A stretch of DNA of 5,175 nt from Chitinivibrionales bacterium (GTDB lineage: Bacteria; Fibrobacterota; Chitinivibrionia; Chitinivibrionales; WJKA01). A model generated the notes under the pieces. The model was not told the origin of the DNA. It worked only from the letters and a program-made list of their open reading frames with translations, and did no database searches. Location of the stretch: NCBI GenBank assembly GCA_014729375.1, contig WJKA01000100.1:1-5175 (forward strand), in the 5' to 3' direction. Numbering within the stretch: position 1 is the stretch's first letter; each line of letters opens with the position of its first letter. Positions 1 to 5,175 of the stretch are shown here, one piece after another. The position numbers and the translations under genes are program-made.

Positions 1-125
1 ACGGCCAGCAATTCGATAGCCTGTTTTCCGTTCCCGGCAACAATAATATTATTATCGTTGCCATCAAGCATTTCTTTCAGCATGGTCCGTATTTCGATAT
101 GATCGTCAACAATCATAATATTCAT
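1..125 (-). CDS. Response regulator, receiver N-terminus (3' partial)
   Basis: Forty-one complete codons are visible before the left edge. They begin MNIMIVDDH and include a GNGKQAIELL helix, which is the first strand, acidic pair (Asp7/Asp8) and second helix of a receiver domain. The phospho-acceptor Asp and everything after it lie outside the window. ATG 125 is preferred because AAAGGAG (140-134) is 8 bases upstream; an in-frame ATG at 143 would place that site within the gene. It sits 21 bases after cheX on the same strand and so continues the operon. The VDDH form is common in NarL/LuxR-type regulators but is not proof; it may be another single-domain receiver or carry the output domain the visible genes lack. 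Confidence 0.85.
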   Translation of the reverse strand, partial: MNIMIVDDHIEIRTMLKEMLDGNDNNIIVAGNGKQAIELLA

Positions 126-133
126 ATTTCCAT

Positions 134-140
134 CTCCTTT
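134..140 (-). promoter_or_regulatory. Ribosome binding site, left-edge response regulator
   Basis: AAAGGAG read on the minus strand stands 8 bases before ATG 125. It decides between that ATG and the in-frame ATG at 143. Confidence 0.75.
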
Positions 141-146
141 CATCCG

Positions 147-602
147 TTAGGTTTTCAAAGAAACTTCCATGACAAATTCGCCTGAAGGTGCCCCGAACGG
201 CACGACAAGCGTTGGAACGCCTTTTTGTGTCGATAAAGTATGATTTCTTCCGATGACAACATTCGGCAGTGATATCATCAGATTGAGACCGTTGAAATGC
301 TGCTTTGCATTTCCCGCAATAATATTTGCAATTTCGCCTATACCGTCGGTCAAATCCGGACCGATAACTTTAATCGTCATCCCCATCATTGTCGAAACCA
401 GCTTCAAGGCCATTACTTTCGGAAAGCTTATGGCAATCGATCCCTGTGCATCGCCGGACAGTCCGATAATTCCGGAAATATCATAGGTTGGGAGCGGTTC
501 CTTTTTGGCCCGCGGCACTCCCGGTTTCACCTCGGTATTGAGCATTGTCTTGAACGTATCAATTGTTGAGGTGATAAAAGGATTAACATAGGTTACATCC
601 AT
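147..602 (-). CDS. cheX: CheX-like CheY-P phosphatase
   Basis: The 151-residue protein reads as CheX of the CheC/CheX/FliY phosphatase family along its whole length. It opens MDVTYVNPFI, carries the DISGIIGLSGDAQG segment near residue 41, a DGIGEIANIIAGNAK helix at 86-100, and ends in a VVPF...GEFVMEVSL strand. Glu90 and Asn93 form the ExxN pair that in this family removes phosphate from the aspartate of a CheY-type receiver; CheX proteins typically have one such pair and act as dimers. ATG 602 is chosen because AAGGAGG (607-613 on the plus strand) lies 4 bases upstream; a reading from TTG 629 would swallow that site. No chemotaxis receptor, CheA or CheW is visible, and the flanking genes are hybrid kinases and lone receivers, so its job here is probably to switch off this phosphorelay rather than flagellar chemotaxis. 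This role is inferred. Confidence 0.9.
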   Translation of the reverse strand: MDVTYVNPFITSTIDTFKTMLNTEVKPGVPRAKKEPLPTYDISGIIGLSGDAQGSIAISFPKVMALKLVSTMMGMTIKVIGPDLTDGIGEIANIIAGNAKQHFNGLNLMISLPNVVIGRNHTLSTQKGVPTLVVPFGAPSGEFVMEVSLKT

Positions 603-606
603 CCGG

Positions 607-613
607 CCTCCTT
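607..613 (-). promoter_or_regulatory. Ribosome binding site, cheX
   Basis: AAGGAGG on the minus strand is a near-perfect anti-16S match, 4 bases before ATG 602. It rules out the longer TTG reading from 629, which would include it in the coding sequence. Confidence 0.8.
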
Positions 614-643
614 GGTTGAATTGCAACAATGGTTACTGGCATA

Positions 644-1039
644 TCATTTGTTTTCGGCATATTTTTCCGCCCCCATCAAATCGTTTACAATTTCGACCAG
701 TTTTGTTTTTTCAAACGGCTTGCGCAGAACAGCATCAGCACCGAGTTTGCCGGCCGAGCGCAGGTATGTTTCGCTTTCGGCAACCCCGGACATGGCGGCA
801 ATCTTTACATCCGGATAATCCGTTTTCAGTGAGAGTATTGTTTCGATGCCTTCTTTTTCCGGCATAATCAAATCAGTAAGCATCAAATCGATATGAAACG
901 TCCTGAAATAATCGAGTGCCTGCGCCCCGTTCTCAGCTTCGATCACGGTGTATCCCTCTTTTTCGATTATGTAGCGTACATACTCACGAATAGCTTCTTC
1001 ATCATCAACAACAAGAACAACTTTTTTGTTCGTCCGCAT
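644..1039 (-). CDS. Stand-alone receiver domain response regulator
   Basis: The 131-residue protein is a single receiver with a short charged tail. The active-site set is complete: Asp12/Asp13 (LVVDDE), phospho-acceptor Asp56 in MLTDLIMPEKEG, Ser84 in AAMSG and Lys107 in LRKPF. I start it at ATG 1039, because AAGGAG at 1053-1048 is 8 bases upstream; the in-frame GTG at 1045 would be only 2 bases from that site. It follows the PAS hybrid kinase by 15 bases, and its ribosome site begins inside the kinase stop region, so the pair is almost certainly co-transcribed. Its IMPEK-G and RKPF motifs resemble the kinase's own C-terminal receiver more than the other stand-alone receiver. It is a plausible direct target of that kinase and, with cheX next, a plausible CheX substrate. 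No output domain is present. Confidence 0.92.
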   Translation of the reverse strand: MRTNKKVVLVVDDEEAIREYVRYIIEKEGYTVIEAENGAQALDYFRTFHIDLMLTDLIMPEKEGIETILSLKTDYPDVKIAAMSGVAESETYLRSAGKLGADAVLRKPFEKTKLVEIVNDLMGAEKYAENK

Positions 1040-1047
1040 AGTCACTG

Positions 1048-1053
1048 CTCCTT
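1048..1053 (-). promoter_or_regulatory. Ribosome binding site, second stand-alone receiver
   Basis: AAGGAG on the minus strand is 8 bases before ATG 1039 and begins 1 base after the TGA of the kinase gene (1057-1055). This supports ATG 1039 over GTG 1045 and re-initiation by ribosomes finishing the kinase. Confidence 0.78.
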
Positions 1054-1054
1054 T

Positions 1055-3415
1055 TCATACCATCTGATCATTACGCATTGCACATCCATCCGCTTTCAAA
1101 GCTGTTGCGACTGCATCAAGCAGTTGCTTACTTGTAAAAGGTTTGCGGACAATTTTCACCATGCCGTTTTTCAGCATATGCACGGTGCGCTCTCCCGCGC
1201 TGTACCCGGTAAAAAGCAGGGCTTTGATATCATGGTTGATTTTTTTCATTTCCTCGAAACATTGATCTCCGCTCTTTTCCGGCATTATCATATCAATAAT
1301 TGCCATATCAATTTCATCATAATGTTTTTCATAATACTCCACGGCTTCTTTTCCATTTGTACAGGTAACGGTTGTATACCCGTTTTTCTTCAGGATTTCC
1401 TGTGCGATTTCTCTCACCGCGTCTTCATCATCGACAATAAGTATTGTTTCCGAACCATTGGCCGGGTCCGGCATACCTTGTCTGTTTTCCTCGTTATCAG
1501 GAGCAGAAACGGCGCTCAGGGGAAGATATATTGTAAATGTGGTACCGCGTTTCACTCCGCTACGTACATAAATATGCCCCGCATGATTTTTCATCGTACC
1601 ATACACGCTTGCAAGTCCGAGTCCGGTACCTTTTCCCTGCTCTTTGGTGGTAAAAAACGGATCGAATATTTTCGGCTGCAACTCCGGAGGAATTCCCCCG
1701 CCGGTATCGGTCACGTCGATTCGCAGGTAATTTCCCGGCGTGAGTTCTCCTGCCCGGCAGAGTTTCGATTCTATCGTAACAGTTTCGCATGCGGTCTGAT
1801 ATTTCAATGTTCCACCGTTCGGCATGGCATCCCGCGCATTTACCCCGAGGTTTATCAGCGCGTTAAGCAATTGCTGCGGATCACCGACAATTCCAGTGCC
1901 CTGCGCGCGCAGGTCTTTTTCGACAACAATTCTTTTGTCGATGGTCCGTTCGAGCAGCGCCACGGTTTCATCAATTAGCCGGTGCATATCGACAGGTTCA
2001 TTGAGATATTTTCCCTGTCTCGAAAAAGCAAGAAGCTGTTTAACAAGTGTACCCGCCCTGTTGGTGGCCCGGATTATCGTCTCCATTCTGCCGTCAAGCA
2101 CATCATCTACAGGGGTGCCGCTGTTTTCATTGATATTGCTTTCCTTGACCATGTCTGCAAACCCGAGGATGGCCCCGAGCATGTTATTAAAATCGTGTGC
2201 GACGCCTCCGGCAAGATGTCCGAGCGCTTCCATTTTCTGTGCGTGACGGAGACGGGTCTCAAGCTCTTTCTGCCGGGTCGTATCGTGCAGTATTGACATT
2301 TGTGATATACCCCCGTTCGGATGATACAGGGGAGCCGCGTTGATTGTGAAAAAACGGTGCAGCGACGTGCATTCGATACTGTATTCTACGTTTCTTTCCG
2401 CCTGAACCTCGTTCATATTACACCAGGGACAGGGTGATGAATTGCCGAAAATGGCGCGATAACACTCTTTTCCGACAGGATTATCGCCAATCAGCCGGAT
2501 CATGGCTTTGTTTACATATTCAACGCCGTAATCGCCCGCACATATATATATCGGGTCCACCATCGAATCCATCATTGTCCGGTATTTTTCCCGGCTTTCC
2601 TCAAGTTCCCAGGTACGTTTTCTAAGCAGTTCTTCAACTTTGACAAACGCCCGTTCCCGCATGATCTTTTCACACAGTACAACAGGATAATTATCAACAA
2701 ACGTCGGCCGCAGGCATGCATCCGCACCGGCCTGCACATAGTGGGCATAGAATTCTTTTCTGCTTTCAGGCACGCAACAAACAAGTGTTACTGAAAATTC
2801 CGTGCGGCGCATATCGCGAATGCACTCCTGGAGTCCGGACTGATCGAGATCATCGAAAAGAACCGCGATTGTCGGACTGGCGCTTCTCAATTGCTGCAGG
2901 CAGTGCCCGGTATCCGCGGCGGTAATTACCTGGTATCCCTGAGAAGCAAACGCATCAATCATCTTCCTGCGCGTATCGGTAACCGCTCCGCCGACCAGAA
3001 CAGTCGTTTTTTTCGCATGCGTTTCACTTCCGAGTAACCGGTCAATCGTGCTCAACAATGCCTGCGGATTAACCGGTACGGTCAAGAATGCGTCTGCGCC
3101 GATTTCCCTGCTCACCCTCGAAACATCATCATCCTTGAAAACCGCGGAGATCATTATAATCGGTACCTGGTTAAGCTTTTTGTACTCTTTTGACCGGACG
3201 ATCTGACAAAACCGCCATCCGTCAACACCCGGCATCTGGATATCGGTAATTATCACACTGGGCGGGAGCTTTTTTGAGAGCGTTTCCAGTGCATACTCCG
3301 CGCTGGTGCACGGGATTGTTGTATACCCGTGTTTTTCGAGCAATCCGGCCATAGTGGTCAATTGCGTAATGTCATCATTGATTATTGCTGCAGTGCGTGT
3401 TGTCGATTCACCCAT
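1055..3415 (-). CDS. Soluble hybrid histidine kinase, REC-REC-PAS-HisKA-HATPase-REC
   Basis: The 786-residue protein has no transmembrane segment or signal peptide and should be cytoplasmic. Domains in order: receiver 1 (about 8-127; Asp14/15, Asp58 in IITDIQMP, Ser90, but Val113 where Lys is expected); receiver 2 (about 137-252; strongly degenerate); a charged helical linker (about 249-280); PAS (about 275-382) with a Cys-rich CPWC segment; HisKA with His407 in AHDFNN; HATPase_c (about 510-633) with N box Asn522/Asn526, DTGGGI at 570-575, an FFTTK box and GKGTGLGLA; and receiver 3 (about 656-775) with Asp662/663, Asp708, Thr736 and Lys758, which looks fully active. His407 should autophosphorylate and pass phosphate to Asp708. 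There is no HPt, so onward transfer needs a separate one, perhaps that of the upstream kinase. The N-terminal receivers probably act as input from other regulators. ATG 3415 is the only good start; its ribosome site is weak (AGG at 3428-3426). Confidence 0.95.
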   Translation of the reverse strand: MGESTTRTAAIINDDITQLTTMAGLLEKHGYTTIPCTSAEYALETLSKKLPPSVIITDIQMPGVDGWRFCQIVRSKEYKKLNQVPIIMISAVFKDDDVSRVSREIGADAFLTVPVNPQALLSTIDRLLGSETHAKKTTVLVGGAVTDTRRKMIDAFASQGYQVITAADTGHCLQQLRSASPTIAVLFDDLDQSGLQECIRDMRRTEFSVTLVCCVPESRKEFYAHYVQAGADACLRPTFVDNYPVVLCEKIMRERAFVKVEELLRKRTWELEESREKYRTMMDSMVDPIYICAGDYGVEYVNKAMIRLIGDNPVGKECYRAIFGNSSPCPWCNMNEVQAERNVEYSIECTSLHRFFTINAAPLYHPNGGISQMSILHDTTRQKELETRLRHAQKMEALGHLAGGVAHDFNNMLGAILGFADMVKESNINENSGTPVDDVLDGRMETIIRATNRAGTLVKQLLAFSRQGKYLNEPVDMHRLIDETVALLERTIDKRIVVEKDLRAQGTGIVGDPQQLLNALINLGVNARDAMPNGGTLKYQTACETVTIESKLCRAGELTPGNYLRIDVTDTGGGIPPELQPKIFDPFFTTKEQGKGTGLGLASVYGTMKNHAGHIYVRSGVKRGTTFTIYLPLSAVSAPDNEENRQGMPDPANGSETILIVDDEDAVREIAQEILKKNGYTTVTCTNGKEAVEYYEKHYDEIDMAIIDMIMPEKSGDQCFEEMKKINHDIKALLFTGYSAGERTVHMLKNGMVKIVRKPFTSKQLLDAVATALKADGCAMRNDQMV

Positions 3416-3436
3416 AATACCGTTACCTGTTTTGCG

Positions 3437-3829
3437 TTATATCAATTCAAGTTCTTCAAGCTGTTGCTGCAATTTTTCTCCGGTCAACGGCTTGACAAGA
3501 TAACCTTCACACTGGTGCCGGAAAGCCTCCATAATGTTTTGTTTGTCATCAAGTGCAGTTGTCATAATTATTTTCATGCAATCCGACCCTCCGACCCCCT
3601 TTTCCTCTTCAAGCTCTCTCAGCTTTTTCAGCACTTCCTGGCCGTCCATCTCCGGCAGCATGATATCAAGAAAGACGATCTTGTACGGGCGCTTTTCATT
3701 CCATGCTGTTTTTACTGCGCGCACCGCTTCTTTGCCATTAACAGCAACATCGCATTCTCCATAATGATGCAGCATGTTCTGCAGCATTTTTCTGCTGTTG
3801 AAATCATCTTCCACAACAAGCATTTTCAT
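3437..3829 (-). CDS. Stand-alone CheY-like receiver (single-domain response regulator)
   Basis: The 130-residue protein is one receiver domain with nothing after it. The usual active site is complete: Glu7/Asp8/Asp9 at the end of the first strand (MLVVEDD), phospho-acceptor Asp55 in VFLDIMLPEMDG, Thr91 in IIMTTAL and Lys113 in LVKPL. The MTTALDD...YLVKPL style is one I associate with CheY-like proteins of deltaproteobacteria and relatives. I place the start at ATG 3829 because GGAAGGGAG (3845-3837) stands 7 bases upstream; a longer reading from TTG at 3847 would put that site inside the gene. The start overlaps the end of the upstream kinase gene by 26 bases, which suggests translational coupling and makes the kinase's HPt the natural donor. 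It has no DNA-binding or enzymatic output, so it acts by binding a partner or as a phosphate shuttle or sink. The target is unknown. Confidence 0.93.
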   Translation of the reverse strand: MKMLVVEDDFNSRKMLQNMLHHYGECDVAVNGKEAVRAVKTAWNEKRPYKIVFLDIMLPEMDGQEVLKKLRELEEEKGVGGSDCMKIIMTTALDDKQNIMEAFRHQCEGYLVKPLTGEKLQQQLEELELI

Positions 3830-5175
3830 CGATTCGCTCCCTTCCAAACGAAATCATCCGGGCCGGATCAATTGACATAAGTATTATTTTCAAAACTCTG
3901 AATTCCAGTTCAAGCCGGTCGATCAGAGCGGTTATCCGGCTGAGATTGGCACTGTGACCGGCCTCCTGGAGCTGTTCGGCGACCGATGCAAGGGCGCGGG
4001 CCTCAACATTTCTGCATGCACCCTTGATCTTGTGCGCCTGCTTTTCAACCGCGGCACAATCAACCGACGAAACAGCGTCCCACAATATCCGGACCTGCCC
4101 GGGAATATCTTTGAGAAAAACAGTCAGGACCCTCCAGATCAATTCCGTATCATTTTCCAGCCGGCTGAAAAAAACAGGTGCATCAAAAATTTCTCTTTCG
4201 ATTATGCTTGTTTTTTTCAGCGGTTTGCGGCTGACTGAGATACCCTTATCATTACTGATATAGTTCATTGCCTCTTTCAGTTTTTCCGGTGTCACCGGCT
4301 TGGTGATATACCCGTTCATACCGGTTTCAGCACACTGTCTCCGGTCATCTTCACGCGCATGTGCGGTCATTGCAACAATCGGAACAGAACGGTATTCAGA
4401 CGGGAGCATTGAAGAATTTCTAATAGCGGCAGTCGCTTCAATTCCATCCATGACAGGCATCTGAATATCCATAAAAACGATATCAAACGGTTGTTGCTGC
4501 AACAGCCGGATCGCTTCTTTGCCGTTTCCCGCAAGTTCAACTGCACATCCGAGCTTGTTAAGCATAAACAGGACAACTTTCTGGTTCGTCTCGTTATCTT
4601 CAACCAGGAGTACATGCGTTTTTTTCCGGGTGATTTCTATTTCTCGCGTTTGTTCATGCCGGCAGGCATTTCCGGGGGACCTGTTTTCGCAGCAGGCCTC
4701 AAGAAGCGCTGTACGCAGGTACTTTTTTCTCACCGGTTTCTGCACGGTGGCTGTAGTGAAATGATCGTTTCCTGTGCGAGGCATTGCCGTAGTTTCAGCA
4801 AAATCCTTCAGTATAACTGTTTTGCTGCGCACTGCTTCGGAATTTTTGTCGAATATTTTCTCAACTTTCTGCACCAGACTGCTTTCGACAATAATTGCAT
4901 CCGCTACATCATCCTGCTGCAAGCCGTGGGCAGCGGCGCCATTACGAATATCTGAGCCGGACATTTCTTTTTTGTCTACCTTACATTTCCAGCAACGAAG
5001 ATGTTCCGTTAGCATCTCTTTGGTACGGGCGTTTTCTGTTACAACAGCAATCTGTTTCCCCGCCAGTTTCATCTCAGTATTATCACCGTGCCGTGGATCT
5101 TCTCCTTTTCCGAACGGAATTGTAATGCTGAACAGTGCGCCTTCACCGGTTGCGGTTTGTACATTAATTTCACCC
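3804..5175 (-). CDS. Hybrid histidine kinase, C-terminal part: HATPase end - pseudo-receiver - receiver - HPt (5' partial)
   Basis: The frame is open from the first full codon at 5174 to TGA at 3806-3804, giving 456 visible residues. The ATG at 5072 is internal: the 34 codons upstream are in frame and encode the last glycine box and strand of a HATPase_c domain (GEINVQTATGEGALFSITIPF-like; visible residues 1-21). Numbering from Gly1 at 5174, a degenerate receiver spans about 36-160; its acidic pair is replaced by Thr-Glu and Glu97 sits where the phosphorylated Asp should be, while Lys146 (QKPV) remains. A complete receiver follows at about 187-307 with Glu192/Asp193, Asp236 (FMDIQMP), Thr270 and Lys292. 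An HPt domain at about 329-429 has the HKIKG motif, with phosphoryl-accepting His381. The order matches BarA/TorS-like phosphorelay kinases. The sensor, HisKA and most of the ATPase domain lie beyond the window, so signal and membrane location are unknown. It probably hands phosphate to the receiver encoded next. Confidence 0.93.
   Translation of the reverse strand, partial: GEINVQTATGEGALFSITIPFGKGEDPRHGDNTEMKLAGKQIAVVTENARTKEMLTEHLRCWKCKVDKKEMSGSDIRNGAAAHGLQQDDVADAIIVESSLVQKVEKIFDKNSEAVRSKTVILKDFAETTAMPRTGNDHFTTATVQKPVRKKYLRTALLEACCENRSPGNACRHEQTREIEITRKKTHVLLVEDNETNQKVVLFMLNKLGCAVELAGNGKEAIRLLQQQPFDIVFMDIQMPVMDGIEATAAIRNSSMLPSEYRSVPIVAMTAHAREDDRRQCAETGMNGYITKPVTPEKLKEAMNYISNDKGISVSRKPLKKTSIIEREIFDAPVFFSRLENDTELIWRVLTVFLKDIPGQVRILWDAVSSVDCAAVEKQAHKIKGACRNVEARALASVAEQLQEAGHSANLSRITALIDRLELEFRVLKIILMSIDPARMISFGRERIDENACCGR
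3837..3845 (-). promoter_or_regulatory. Ribosome binding site, first stand-alone receiver, inside the kinase coding end
   Basis: GGAAGGGAG on the minus strand is 7 bases before ATG 3829 and lies within the last codons of the upstream kinase gene. It decides the start and indicates coupled translation. Confidence 0.75.

Noticed and set aside
603..643. A transcription terminator or promoter in the largest intergenic gap
   Set aside because: No stable GC-rich stem followed by a T run on the minus strand, and no convincing -35/-10 pair in 41 bases; the gap is best read as an operon spacer.
1560..1790. Minus-strand 76-codon frame inside the PAS kinase
   Set aside because: It is an out-of-frame reading of the HATPase region, which is well conserved in the main frame.
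893..1978. Long open frame on the plus strand (361 codons) opposite the PAS kinase and second receiver
   Set aside because: It lies antisense to two clear genes, its product is Cys-, His- and Phe-rich with no recognisable domain, and it has no visible ribosome site. It is a shadow of the minus-strand codon use.
3329..3880. Plus-strand open frame (183 codons) across the first stand-alone receiver
   Set aside because: It is antisense to a receiver with a complete active site and to gene boundaries on both sides; its composition is Phe/His/Cys-rich and no domain is recognised.
4491..4955. Plus-strand open frame (154 codons) opposite the right-edge kinase
   Set aside because: It is fully antisense to the receiver regions of the kinase and has no recognisable domain or ribosome site.
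3804..5072. Treating the right-edge gene as a complete 422-residue receiver-HPt protein starting at 5072
   Set aside because: The same frame is open to the window edge and encodes the end of a HATPase domain, so the methionine is internal.

Overview
This 5.2 kb window is one block of bacterial signal-transduction genes, all on the minus strand, so transcription runs from right to left. Six genes are visible. They are packed with gaps of 15 to 41 bases or a short overlap and look like one operon that is cut by both window edges. Neither its promoter nor its terminator is in view. Most starts have a strong AAGGAG-type ribosome binding site. The mixture of a CheX-type phosphatase, MTTAL-type stand-alone receivers, an AHDFNN-type PAS hybrid kinase and a BarA-like multidomain kinase recalls Desulfobacterota (deltaproteobacteria) or other environmental anaerobes such as spirochaetes or Fibrobacterota. 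This is a family-resemblance impression, and the taxon cannot be fixed from this sequence.

Layout in the direction of transcription. (1) 5175-3804: C-terminal part of a hybrid histidine kinase, with the last strand of its ATPase domain, a degenerate receiver, an active-looking receiver and an HPt domain; its 5' end lies beyond the window. (2) 3829-3437: a stand-alone CheY-like receiver whose start overlaps the kinase end by 26 bases. (3) 3415-1055: a 786-residue soluble hybrid kinase, REC-REC-PAS-HisKA-HATPase-REC, in which the first two receivers lack key residues. (4) 1039-644: a second stand-alone receiver. (5) 602-147: a CheX-like CheY-P phosphatase. (6) 125-1: the first 41 residues of another response regulator that runs off the left edge.

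Inferred working model: the two kinases feed a shared pool of receivers. The HPt of kinase 1 could carry phosphate to the stand-alone receivers and could also accept it from the C-terminal receiver of kinase 2, which has no HPt of its own. CheX would drain phosphate from one or more receivers. Eight receiver domains are visible and no DNA-binding, GGDEF or other output domain, so the output is either outside the window (perhaps in the cut gene at the left edge) or works by protein-protein contact. No RNA genes, mobile elements, CRISPR arrays or long repeats were seen, and there is no non-coding stretch longer than 41 bases.
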